A DNA stretch of 64,000 nt, from NCBI RefSeq assembly GCF_011075055.1, contig NW_025401163.1, forward strand, positions 82,717-146,716, read 5' to 3'. Of this stretch, positions 10,655-23,600 are shown piece by piece (the stretch's first letter is position 1; every line of letters begins with the position of its first letter). The translations under genes were made by a program, and so were the position numbers. The DNA is from Mangifera indica (taxonomy: Eukaryota > Streptophyta > Magnoliopsida > Sapindales > Anacardiaceae). The notes under the pieces were generated by a model that saw only the letters and a list, made by a program, of their open reading frames with translations, searched no databases and was not told the origin of the DNA.

Positions 10655-13600
10655 TATAATAAAAGACAATTTTTATTGATATAAGTTGAAAATTAAAACC
10701 GGTCCAAGATGCTAGGGTTGCCCATGGTTGGTTACCCGGTCCACAAGTAACAAAAAAACCAAACTGGAAGTTTAGGTTTTTTTGTTTCGAACCGTATCTA
10801 ATATCGTTGATTAATTGGTAATATTAGACTTGTTAACAACATTTTTGTTTTTTTTATTGAAAAACTTAAATATGCAACAATCATTCGTACAACTTTAACA
10901 ATTTCAAGAAAATATAAAAAAAAATATACAATATTTTATACAATTGAGGATCGTAAAATAATTAATCAAACTTTGCAACTTGTCAAATAAATAGTACACT
11001 CAAAAATAAAAATTGACAAAAAAAATCTTTACTCACACAAGAAGATTTTGGAGAAGGAGAATTATAAGAGAGAACTAGATATGACTAGAGAGTAGTTTAC
11101 TATTGTTATTTTTAAATTAGTTTAACTTTAAAACATCATTGAAATTGAATGTTTGAATTTATCCTAAATTAGTATTTTTTTTTTTTAACTCTCTAAAACC
11201 AAATTTGATTTAATCTTAGTAGAAAGATGAATGAACATTAGAACAATATCATTCTTGTCTAAAACAACTATAAAATTTCAGAGACGTTACACCCTTCATT
11301 GTTCATTTTTATCTTAGACTAACAAAATTGAGAACGACTTTAAGAGCGGGGGTTGTTCAACGTTGAATGATTTATGGAACAACGTTTCTTTTTCATGAAC
11401 GTACATTTCTTCCTCACGAATGATAAATGCTTGCTTAACCAAAGTTCACATTGGATTTTTCCACCACATGGAACACAACTTGGAAAAATTTGTAGGCATG
11501 CATTTAATGCATTGAGGGCTGCGTTCATTGCAAGCCTTGGAAGATTCAATTGGGCAAGGAATTCCTTGGCTTAAGCGTTTGGGAGGCAGAAAATTTTCCA
11601 ATATAAAATGCCCCACGCCTTGAATTTTTGCTGTAATCTCCTTCACTCTATTTCAATGTTGTGCTGTCAATCTTCAAGCTATAAATCATTTATATCATTA
11701 TATTATCCTCAACTGTCTTTCCAATTGGTCAAATTTAAAACAGTTCACATTTTTTTATAATTTAAACAAATAAACGCAAACCGAAATCAGAATTAATAAA
11801 CCTATTAATTGGTTTTTTATTCGATTTCATCCATTTTGGTTTGATTTTTCTGGCAGCTCCTACGATATTCCCACATGCTAGATTTTATCCACTAATACAA
11901 ATTAGGCCAAAAGATTTCTTCCCACCCAAGGTTTGATTTAATTCCAAACTTTCACCGCTCTATTCGTAACCTTTTAAAAACTCAAATAACTATACACGAG
12001 TCAATTTTTTTTTAAAATCTCACTTAAGATTAAATGTAAAATCGTTATTTACTAAAAATATTTAAAAATTAAAATTTTATTATATTTTCCTCCTCACTTT
12101 TAAAATTCTAACAATTTTCTCTTCACCTAATATTCGAAAAGTGATTATTTTTTCTTAGGTTTTTTCATCTTGTCCCTGACGATGATGCGTTGTCTCATGT
12201 CATTAGTCGTCTTCCCTCCCGCCTTCTCTCTTCCTTTCAATCACTTTTCCTCCGATGTGTCGTCTTCTTTTGGGACGTTGATTTATTTATGGTAAAGCCG
12301 CCATAAATTTTCATGTTAGAACTGTCCTTTCCATAGGGTAAAATGAGTGTGAGCTAACTGTTTCTTACTTTAGATGTTGAAACTTGTTCCAATTAATAAT
12401 ACTCTCTACATGTTGAATTGATCGAAGTCTTAAATGATAAGTCGTAATTGTGATTATAATATTATATCGAATCGTATTATATAATATATATTGTATATTA
12501 TAAAATATTGATAATTGTAGATATTACTTTATTGTTAAGTAAAAAGTATACACATAATTTTAGTGTTTAAACTTTTTACTAGTGTGTCATAATGAAATAT
12601 TTTTAATTTCTCAATTATTGAAGGATAATACTATTAATAAATACAAGATAATAAAAGACAAGTTTTTTTTATATAAGTTGAAAATTAAAATTGGTCCAAG
12701 ATGCTAGGGTTTCTCTTGGTTGGTTAGCCGATCAACAAGCAATGGAAAAAACCGAACTAGAAGCTTCGGTTTTTTGTTTTGAACTGTATCTAATATCATC
12801 GATTAATTGGTAATATTGGATTTGTTCACCACATTTTTGTTTTTTTTTTTAATCGAACAAATTAAATATGCAACAATCATTCATACAATTTTAACAATTT
12901 CAAGAAAATATATAAAAATTATATAATATTTTATATAAATGAGGGTAGTCAAATAGTTAATCAAAATTATATAATTTTAAAAAAGTTGTTTTTTTTTATT
13001 TTTTCAAAATTAATTGGTGATAAACTCATTATTTTATCTTATATTTTAAACTTTTTAAAAACAAATATTGATTTTGGATGCAAATTCGATATTTATGTGG
13101 TATAATAGCATAAAAGTGTTTTCGGGCTAGAGAAAATGTAATTTACTCTTAAAAAAACTATGCTTAGGAATTATCAAAGAACGGTCATATCTTTCTGTGA
13201 AGGATTTTTAACCCTGGTAAGTGAGCAAAATTTTAATATAGTCATCATTTTCAAAGAGAATAATAAAGGTAAATTCAAGTTAAATCTATAATATTTAGCT
13301 TGAATTCATTCGAGTTGATGAAATGTATCACTAAAGGGATGAACAATAATATTGGAAGATGGATCATTGACAAATCCTCACATTTTAGCCAAGTTGTTGA
13401 ACTATAGTTTTAGCTCACATTTACTCATTTGAACCAAACATGAATTTAGGTCCGAGAATGAATTCAATCCGAGGCATATATAATATGAGCTAATAATAAT
13501 TATTCTCCTTGGGTAGAGTAAATTCAATTTCTCACCCAAGGTTTGGCTTAAAAATGTTTTTCCACCTTTAGTTGGTATAAATAATATTTTCCCATTTAAA

Positions 13601-14640
13601 ATCAAATTCTATTAATAAAAAAATTAAAAATAAAATTACTATTTTATTCATACTATTTATTTTTAAAAATTATTATATATACTCAAAATAACAAAAAATA
13701 AATAAATATAAACCTTTAAATATTTAAATTACATAATAATCCACTAGGAAGAGTTGTGAAAGAAAGCATCTAATGTAATAGTGACACATGTGAGGGTGTT
13801 TTGGTAATTCAACAAGGATTAAAGAAGTCATGGAATAAATAATTATTTATTATATGGAGGACAAATGAAAATGTGACACGTAGGATGAATGAAAACATGA
13901 CATGTAAGTTGATATTTTCAATTGCGTTTTGAAGAAAAGAATGAAAGAAATAATTCATTCATTTCCTTTCTTTGGCGTTTGGCTTTCTTTAGACACTCTT
14001 TCAAAATCATTTGGAAAGATTTGTGAGCTTTTGAAATGTTGAACGGTGAACAACGATTATAGAAGCGACAATGACGACAACAATGTCAACAAGAGTGAAA
14101 AAAAAAACAAACCAAAATCATAATTGATAGACCCATTAATTGATTTTTTATTCGATTCCATCCGTTTTGCTTTGGAGTAATGCTATGAGTATAACTTTGT
14201 ACATAAATAATATCATATCATCATGTGATTAAATAATTAAAAATTAAAGATAAAATAACACTTAATTATGTGATGATACATTATTATTTATAAATAAAAT
14301 TATACACATAATTTTATTGTTTGGTTTGATTTTTCTAGCAGCTCCTACAAGATACCCTATGCTAGATTTCATCCACTAAAACAAATTAATATTAATAAAT
14401 AAATAAATATTATATAAATATTTTTTTAATCCAATCAAATTTATTTACTTATGCATGGTAAAGCCGCCACAAATGTTCTCCTGACCTGAGAACTTTATTA
14501 TCAACTGTTTCTTACTTTAATCGTTGAATTGAAACTTATTCCAATTAATATTCTCAACACGTTGAATTGATCAAAGTCTTATATTAATTGTGAAGGAGTG
14601 TGGTCAACTTCAAAACAATTATTTTTAAGAATAATTAATT
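10655..14640. repeat. Old repeat units A (about 8.2-12.45 kb) and B (12.45-14.64 kb), no gene
   Basis: Two related units lie head to tail. Shared marks are 'ccaagatgctagggtt' (10707, 12697; also 31818), 'cattaattgattttttattcgattcc' (14130 and its relatives near 11805 and 32275) and 'atggtaaagccgcc' (12290, 14455; also 32588). A third unit, C, is at 31.33-32.76 kb. Unit A holds the Mutator-like insertion and a one-ended fragment of the CCACCCAAG-type element (11905-12284). Another such fragment is near 13510-13600. A palindromic MITE copy lies at 14173-14325. Overlapping short open frames at 11340-11646 are not conserved in unit C, so I call no gene. Confidence 0.6.
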
Positions 14641-15840
14641 ACACAAGTCTACATAAAAATAGGGAAATTGAAAAGTTTGTCACTATTTGGGTTCGTGGAT
14701 ATAAATTTATCATACTTTTTAAACTTTAAATATTTATAATATAAAAATGGACATAATACCTAATTATCATTATCTTCAAACTAGGGTTGATGAAATATCT
14801 AAAGTACTTTAAATTTTTATAATATAAAAATGACATTATACCTAATATCATTATCTTTAACCTAGGGTTGATGAAATCTCCAAGGTTAACAAGATCTCCC
14901 AGCCTTGGATGGATGATGTCAAAGTGTAAAAATAATTGCATTTACAATAATTGAAATTGAAAGATAAAATAAGTTTTATGAAATTAGATTGATATTTTAA
15001 TAGATAAATTCTTTGAGTTTTTGTACCATAAAAAATTCCAATCATCATTTACAAGTAGTGTTGAACCCAAACTGGTTGGCTCGAGTTTGAAAGTCCACTT
15101 AGATTGGAAAATCAATTCAGTCTGATTTAGTTTGGTTCAAATTTGTTTAGTTTAAATTTGAATCGAGTTTGAATTAGGAGATTCTTCTTGTTTTGAAATC
15201 AAATCGAATTCAAGCTAGAAAGAATTCAATTCAGTTTGGTTCACAAGCTAGGTAGATAACTCGATTCGGTTCAAATTTGATTAAATAATTGTTAAATGAC
15301 ATCATTTTGATAATGAATTAGAATTCATACCATGAATTTGAAGTACATATTCGAACCATAGATTAAACTATACATTTGAGTGAAACTCCAACGGAATTCA
15401 AACTAAATCATTTTTATTCAAACTGAACTCTAATCATCATTAATATTGATTCGATAAATTCATATTAAACTTAAACTAAAGGATATTTAAATTTATTTTG
15501 ATTCATATCCACCCCTATTTAAGGATAGCATAATCATTCTAATTGAATTCAGTTCAATTGATATCCACCCTTTCTTGGAAACTCAATTTTTAATACGAAA
15601 TTGAGTCCACAGGCAAAAAATATCTTCTTATCATTACATTTAGATGATGATATTTTGAGTTCTATTGTAAATACAATTAAACAAATTTTAGAAGTAGAAC
15701 GAGATAAAGGCAGAAGAAAACAAGAAGAAGATATATAGGGAGAAGAACAATCTATAATTAATTGAGAAAAAGACGTGTATACAAATGAAAGGAGAGGGTC
15801 TTTAGAGTGCATGTTTATATTCTTGGATTCACACATAATT

Positions 15841-16126
15841 TGTCAACTTGCCTACGTGGCAGAAAATCCACCATATGTAACAAGATCAAGTGGTAGGCAG
15901 ACATTTTTAATGGAATTGAATTCACAAAATATCTTCTTATTCTTGCTACGGGGTTAAGGAGAATCCTCTTTTCCTATTCGTTTTGTCAACTTGCCTACGT
16001 GGCAGAAAATCCACCATATGTAACAAGATCAAGTGGTAGGCATACATTTTTAATGGAATTGAATTCACAAAATATCTTCTTATTCTTGCTACGGGGTTAA
16101 GCAGAATCCCCTTTTCCTATTCGTGC
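15841..16126. repeat. Two-copy 143-bp tandem duplication private to copy 1
   Basis: Both units run from 'tgtcaacttgcctacgtggc' through 'aagtggtaggca.acattttt' and 'cttgctacggggttaag' to 'ttttcctattcg'. They are almost identical. The paralogous block has the sequence once (about 43,875-43,980), so the duplication is recent and specific to copy 1. Confidence 0.85.
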
Positions 16127-17253
16127 TCTCTCCGTTTTCTCCTTTTTTCCGGTCTTCTTTCTGTACCCTTGGTGGCCCTTCTCGGTACGGATTGCATTAT
16201 TGCTGGGATAGTTTAATTTAATCCCCATATTTAAAGATTAAAATGACAATTTATCATTTATTATTAATATCCTTTGTTTATTTTGTAGTATAATAAAAAA
16301 TTATCATAATAATTTTAATTTTGTTTATAATTTTTAAAATAATAATATTTTTATTTTTAATTAATATTAAAATATTTTTATTATTAAAAATAAAAATCAC
16401 CATAAATAACCTTAAAATTTTATTAATATAAATTAAGTTTATGTTTATTAAAAATTTATAAATATAAATAATTATTATATTTAATTAAATATAATAAAAT
16501 AATATTAAATTATTATTTTACTTAAATATCATTGGTATAATTATTTTAAAATATTTTTAGTTATTTTATAATTAATAATTAAGAATAAATTTGTAATAAA
16601 ATCAATAATCTTTTAATATATAAAATGAAGATGGTAATCGAATTATTTTTTATATTACTTGTTATATTATTATTGGTAATAAAATATTATCAAAATTTTT
16701 TATTACTGACAAATCAAATAGGTAATGTTGATAATAAAAAATAGATTATTAGAGTAATATTTGATTACTCCAAGAAAACATCCCTTTAAATAAAATAATA
16801 TTTTGATATTTTTATTAGATCAAACCAAACGTAATAATTATTTATAACTATCAATTTTTATCATATAAAATAATAATTTGTGTGATTTATTTTTGTGATA
16901 ATATTTGATTTTCGATAATAATACATTTTTCGAACCAAACACACCCTAATGTAATAGATTTTATATAAATTTTATCTTAGAAATAGGTAAGAAGCGAAGA
17001 AGTGATGAGGGGGGAACAAGTTTAGAGTTGTATTTGAACTGAGCCAATTTGGTCTTAGAAGCTGACTTGATATAGTTTAGTTAAACTCGAATTCATATGA
17101 TTTGAATTCAAGCCAAATTTGAGTTGAAAAATTTGACTTGTTTTCTAAATCAAACCGAACTCAAGTTAGAAAGTGTTTGACTCAGTTTAATTCAAATTCA
17201 GTTAGAATTCATTATTCGAATCAATAGTTTAAATTCATAGTTCAATCCAGCAC

Positions 17254-17283
17254 GGTCAATTTTCTCGGCGCTGACTGTTGACC
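17254..17283. promoter_or_regulatory. W-box pair upstream of receptor kinase 1
   Basis: GGTCAA (17254-17259) and TTGACC (17278-17283), with another TGAC core at 17272, form an inverted W-box cluster about 390-410 bases before the chosen ATG. WRKY factors bind TTGAC[C/T] cores in many plant immune-receptor promoters. The paralogue has 'tgatggacc' where copy 1 has 'tgttgaccc' and keeps only a TTGACG-type core nearby (about 45,517), so the two promoters differ here. Function is inferred from motif alone. Confidence 0.4.
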
Positions 17284-17664
17284 CTTCTTTCTCCCTTCAA
17301 TTCCATGCAAAGTAATGTAATTATTAATAAAACAATCAACCCCCATCTGCCCATCTCACAACGTATTTGAAAAGTAATCTTTTCTGTTCTTGTCTTTCTC
17401 TGTTTCAATTTAATAATTGCTCATCAAGTTTGAAGTTTAGAATTAGAGTTGGTTACATGCATAACAGAAGCCTTCGGAGTTAGCGGTAATAGCAAAAACA
17501 AGTCTTTTTTTTTATGTTGTCTTCAAATTCTTTCTTCTTTCTTTTAATCACTTCACTCTCTTTGTGTTAAAAGTGTCGCTTCTCTCTCTCATTTGCTTGT
17601 CATTTTGCTGTTTGCGTTGAGGACCGAAGGAGGGAGAGGAGATAAATTTTGTTGCAGAAGAAAA

Positions 17665-20600
17665 ATGAGGCTTGGTCTTTTAACGACAGAGGTTGTTTCT
17701 CTTTTTGTTTTGGGATTTTTGGTTCTCAACAGCTGTGTCAACTTTGGATCTCACGCTCAGCTTTTGCCTGCTGAAGAAGGTAAGTTCACTGCAACAAACT
17801 CAGTTCTTATTATCCGGGAAAACGTGAAGTTTGATTTTGATTTTGTCTCTGTTTGCTTGGTGATGCTTGTGAAAGTACGTTTTTTTTGTTTGGTTTCCTA
17901 GAATTAGCAGATAGAAGAATTTTGTAGTCTTATATCTTCATTTCGTGTATAAATTTTAAGTTTGATCTTGATTTTGATTCGGAGTAACTGATTTTAGTTT
18001 CTGGGTATGCTTTTGTGAGTGTTTTTGTTCTGTCTCTTGCATTTGCTGTGAGAACTCTTCTCCTCAGTTGGAGATAATCTAAAGAAAGTTATTAAAACGA
18101 AAGATTTGTTTAATTATATTCGACCTAGAAATGATCTCTTTTTCTTTCAGTAATCTAATATGATCGATTGTTTGATGTTAAATCGTTTCTCTTAGTTTCC
18201 TGTGATTTGTTTGGTTGGCGAGAAAATATAAGCCTTTAGAAAGTTCTAATTTTCCAGGAAAACACAGTGTGTGAGAAAACAATTAGAATAGTTTCCTGTA
18301 CTTTGGTTTCTTAGTATGCTTTTTTTTAATTGATTTTGGTTTCCGGGTATCTTCTTCTTTAATTGTTTTTGTTCTGTTTTTCGACGTTTGTTGTCAAAAT
18401 TGTTCTGTTTGGTTGGCAAGAAACTGAAAAATGAAACCCAAAAAAAAAAAAAAGGTGGAAGCTTTGAGTTTCTTTTCTTTTAAATTCCACGGAGGAAAAA
18501 CTCTCTTTCTACCTCAATAATTCATTTACCAGAATTATTATTGTTCACGGTCAAATCTCTCTCCTATTTGTTTTTTATTTTTTTTTTCCAATTTTTGGGG
18601 GTTTGGTTAGTGAGAAATTTTCGGGATTGGAAAATTTTGCTTTTCTAGGAAAATAATTAGTGCAAGAAACCATTTTGAATATTTTTGTCTAATATTTTCT
18701 CTCCATAAATAGCGTGATAATGAAAGAAAGCAAACTTAGATATTTTGAATATATATAAAAATGCTTTTAGATAAATCCACTAAATATTTGTGTGGGCATT
18801 ATTAGTATGATAATGAAAGAAAGCAAACTTTGATGTCAAAGAGATGAAATATTCAAACAAATCTTGCCTTCTTTGCCCTGATGAATATTTTATTCTGTGT
18901 GGGTTCACAGTGAGAAACTTGGTAACAGTGTAGATCGGAGACATTAATTTGATTCTGTGATATGCATTAATCATCCAAGAATTTTCATTTCCCACAATAA
19001 AAACAAAACCTATTCTCTGTCTTTCTTGCAAGTTGCAAGTGGGATTGTGATATGTTTCTGTAATGGCAAGAATATGACCTTTATCTAATTTCCAAACACA
19101 ATAAAGCTCTGATTGATAACTAGGGATCTTCCTAACCCATGTGAAATTACTGATTTCTTCTCTGATCATGAAGAAACTTGCCATTTTTTGACACAGTTCT
19201 TTAGTTGGCAAAAAGTATATACAGTATGTAGTAACCAAATCTAGCAAAAGTTTTATTATAATAACTGAGGCTGGAATTAATGAAGCTTGACTGAGACACA
19301 CATTCATTCTTGTTCATTGACATGTGAACATTTATGAAATTAATGTGTTGAAAGAGTACTCACCTTTTGACCATTTGCATTATCCTTGACATGGTGGAAT
19401 ATGAAACTGATTGCTTTAGCATTTCTGATTAGATTTAGTCTTGATTCAATTTTGTTCTAGTGCTCATGAATGAGTTTTTTCTCTGTGACAGTGAGTGCTC
19501 TCGAAGCAATACTCTCGAAACTGCAGCTCAAAAATAAAAGTGTATCCTCAACTTCCTGCAGTGACAGTGCATGGACTAACTATGATTCTTCAACTAAAAG
19601 CAATATCACCTGTGATTGTTATCAGAACAATACTGTTTGTCATGTCACTATTTTGTATGACCTTCTTCCCTTTAACAACTGTCTGTATATGCACAATTTA
19701 TGTTATAGTGTTTACTTAGCTTGTCGTTACAGTTAGTTCTGATTTTACTTAAAACAGAGACTGATATTATAATTTTAAAGTGAATTTTAGCAGCCCAGTT
19801 AGTACTTTGTAACATCCATTTTTTTGACGGCAGATATTGAGTTTTTTTTGACTAATTTCTTATTAATTAGAAGTGTTGCGGCCTATCTTAGGAATTCTAA
19901 TGCTTTTGATTTTCACTGTCAAGTTCTGGGCTTTTTCTGTTTGCTACTTTCTACTTATATCTTTCCTTGTTATTTTTGTTGTGATAGCTATATGAAGAGT
20001 CAAAATTTAGCTGGAGTTTTTCCTGAAGAATTTGCTAATCTTACTTTTTTGAGAGAAATGTAAGTGGGTGTTCCTTTTTTCTGCATTACGATATCTTTGT
20101 GCAATATCGGCACATTTTATCAAATGGTTCTCTAAAATTTAGGGCTAAGTGAAGTTGGTTTTGTCAAAACAGCGATCTTACCCGCAACTATATTAATGGA
20201 ACAATCCCTGCAAGACTGGCTCAGCTCCAAAATCTTACCATTCTGTAAGTTGCTCCAAACTTTTACCACTCTAAATGAGTTCCCTTCTGCATTTGTTTAT
20301 CTGGTTTCCGAAATTCCTTACATTTTCTCACTGTGACTTTGAGTGCTTTTTCCAATTCATTATTTATTTAGTTATTGATGATTTAGATAACTTGTTGGTA
20401 GGTTTATAACTTTATGTACATTGCAGGTCCCTTTTGGGAAATCGTATTGGCGGTTCACTTCCACAGGAAATTGGTGACTTTCCTTCACTTGAGGTGTTGT
20501 AAGTTATTCATCAGACTCCATGCTTAAATGTAGTAAGAGCTACTTAAAACATCAATGTCAACTGTGTTTCAATTTCAGGGTCTTGGAAGCTAATGAATTT

Positions 20601-23600
20601 GAGGGACCTCTTCCTGAAACCCTTGGAAATGTGAAGACCTTAAGGAGACTGTAAGACTTCTGTCCTTATCTTCCAATTTATTCCTTTTCTGAAGAATCAG
20701 GCAACTGCTGTTGGTGCTTCAGTTCAATTTTTAACCCACTGTGTACTTCTACAGTCTTCTTTCTTCAAACAATTTTACGGGATCAATACCAAAATCACTG
20801 GGCAACCTGACAAACTTACAAGATTTGTAAGTAATTTAGTGTGACATAAACATATGAAATTTTAGTGTTTAGAATTTCCTGATGAAAAAGCTTGATGCAC
20901 TTTTGCAGTCGGGTAGATGGAACCAATCTGACAGGAAGGATACCTGATTTCATCGGAAATTGGAGTAATATGACCCGACTGTAAGTTTTTTACTTCAATA
21001 ATTTTTCTTCTTTAAGAAACCGAATTTCTATTGTTTAGAACTTAATAGTTTTCTGAGTCAATTTAAATCTACTGCAGTGATATGCAGGGAAGCTCCTTGG
21101 AGGGACCTATTCCTTCCACTATATCACAGTTGACAAGTTTAGAAGAACTGTAAGCACTTGGTCCCGTGTAACGGTGACTACAATATTCAGTTTAGCAATC
21201 TTATTCGTCGTTATAAATAGAGAGTACTTTAATAATAGAATTGTTGATAATTTCTGGTGCTTGTCTTCATTTTCAGAAGGATTTCTGATCTGAAAGGATC
21301 AGGTTCGCCTATCCCAGATTTGCAGAAAATGACAAATATGGATAGATTGTGAGTTGACATTGACTTAATTTACTGCAATACAACATTCAATTTGGCTCAT
21401 CTTTTATCGCATTAACTTATCAATGGGTCAACTCTATTTCTGTGACCTAGGGTACTGAGAAATTGCTTGCTTAATGGTACAATCCCAAAATATCTTGGGA
21501 GTATGTCAAAGTTAAAACGTCTGTAAGTTGCTAATCTTTTCTGTGCTGATAGATCAATATATGTTAGAAACTGCACCTTTTTATTTGGATAGGAAACAGT
21601 ATATAAGAAAATGCTCTTCGGTTGATAGATTTGTTCGAAGACACTGTACCTTATTTATAATTGCATGGTCCACCTTTTTATTATTGTAGAGACTTGAGCT
21701 CCAACCAGTTGACTGGTCAAATTCCCGAATCACTTCATAATTTGGATGCCCTAGATTCCGTGTAAGTCAATTAGAATATTTAGTGATTCCTTGTCTATAA
21801 GCACTTCAACATGTAGTACTTTTGCTAATTTATCAGTGGTCTGCATACTTTGTTTTTTCATAGTTTCCTCGGCAACAACTCATTAACTGGAGCAGTTCAC
21901 AATTCGATACTAACTGACAACAAGAAGTGGTAAGTTTGCCATATTTATCTTGCTGACACAAGACTTCAGGATGTCAATTATGATGGCTCATTCATTTTGA
22001 GAAATTTTTTTTATCGATTTTGCGGCATTGCAGGGATTTATCTTATAACAATTTTTCAGAGCTATTTACAGCTAGTTGTAAGCAGAGCACAGTGTAAGAG
22101 ACTTTTCTATATCAGTTACTTTTATCATTTGTCCATGTCTGTACAGATCTTCTTATGTTTAGTTATTACTATTAATTCTGTATTATATCTTCTGTTGTAT
22201 CTAAATCTTTCCTCTATCACTTCACAGGAATGTAATCTCTACTCTTCCATCCTCTGTGAGCAACTCGTAAGTTTTTTCTTTGTCTTTTGCTTTTTTATGT
22301 TATCAGTAAGGTTGTAACTTTCTTTCTTGTGTATATATAAAAACTAAAACATTAATGATTAACTCAATAAATTTTCAAATCATAGAAGTTCTTGGTGCTT
22401 CATGAAGGACCTTCCCTGCCCCGGAAAAGCCACACGTAAGTATACACTTGTCAGTTTTATTTTTTCACCCAATTGCAATACCCACCTGATTTAAACTTAG
22501 CTATACTCACAGCAGAAGAATTTGTTCCTGCAGACTATTCCTTGTTTATTAATTGTGGAGGACGTTCATTGGATTCTGGGGGCAATACCTATGAAGATGA
22601 CTCAAACACAGAAGGTCAATCAGTCTTTTCTTCGGTGGAAACACGGTGGGCTTATAGCAGCACTGGGATTTTTACAGGCGATGAAAATCGTGGTTACTTG
22701 GAATCGAACCTGAGTGGTCTGAATGTGAGTGGTGAAGACATCTACAAAACTGCTCGCCTATCACCGCAATCACTCAGGTATTTCGGCCTGTGCATGCGAC
22801 AAGGCAGTTACAATGTGAAACTCCACTTCGCTGAAATTATGTTTACGAATGATCACACGTTCAGTAGTCTTGGAAAGCGAATATTTGATGTTTCTATCCA
22901 GGTAAACGAAAAACGAGTACTCAATGTTTTATACTTAAAGATTTCTTCAGCTTTTCAGAAGAAGAAGAATGTTAAAATTTTGGTTAATCTTGCAAAGTTC
23001 TAATGATCTCAATTTGGCACAGGGAGAGGTGGTTTTAAGTGACTTTAACATTATGGAGGAAGCTGGAGTTGCCGGTAAAGGCATCACGAAAGAATTTAAT
23101 AATGTCACTGTAACTGGTAGCACTTTGGAGATCCACTTATACTGGACAGGGAAAGGAACTGCTGCCCTTCCTCAGAGAGCTGTTTATGGGCCACTTATTT
23201 CCGGAATTACAGTGACACCAAGTAATGGTTTCTCCTATAGAAGGATTTTCCCTATTTTTTCCTGCCAACTTGTCCTATGACTTCTTTATAATTTCTACTT
23301 TTAGACTTCAAAGTTGACACCGGGGGTTTATCAGTTGGAGCCATTGTTGGCATCGTACTTGCTTCCTGCGTAGTTCTCGTACTGGTGGTGTTGGTCATTC
23401 TATGGAGGCTGGGTTACTTGTGGGCCAAAGGCCCTGAAGACAAAGGTAATGTTTATAATTCAAAACTATGTTTGCAGTAGTTAAAATATCTTTGCTTCAT
23501 TCTGACATTAATATGCCCACAATAATTTCCTTTCAGTGATGGTTGGCTAAAGCTTCTCTTTTTCAGTGATGGTTGGCTAAAGTTTTAATTTCCTTTCTTG

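Larger units (their letters stand above)
14641..17664. other. Gene-free repeat-rich DNA upstream of receptor kinase 1
   Basis: About 15,060-15,560 and 17,030-17,260 are made of 'tcgagtttgaa'/'aattcaaac' phrases typical of old dispersed repeats. About 16,560-16,950 is a relative of the TTTGGTT MITE. Short open frames around 15,549-15,957 overlap on both strands and are disrupted in the paralogous block, so they are not called. The last 400 bases are the receptor kinase promoter and leader. Confidence 0.55.

Noticed and set aside
11340..11646. Overlapping open frames on both strands in repeat unit A
   Set aside because: Most of this segment is missing from unit C and it has no splice or codon signals; chance open frames in a GC-richer patch.
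18780..19307. A 175-codon open frame on the minus strand within intron 1 of receptor kinase 1, also present (149 codons) in paralogue 2 at 46,539-46,988
   Set aside because: It is shared only because the intron was duplicated. Nearly all differences I could count between the two versions change the residue (about 16), the opposite of a constrained protein. It matches no family and the second copy is shortened.
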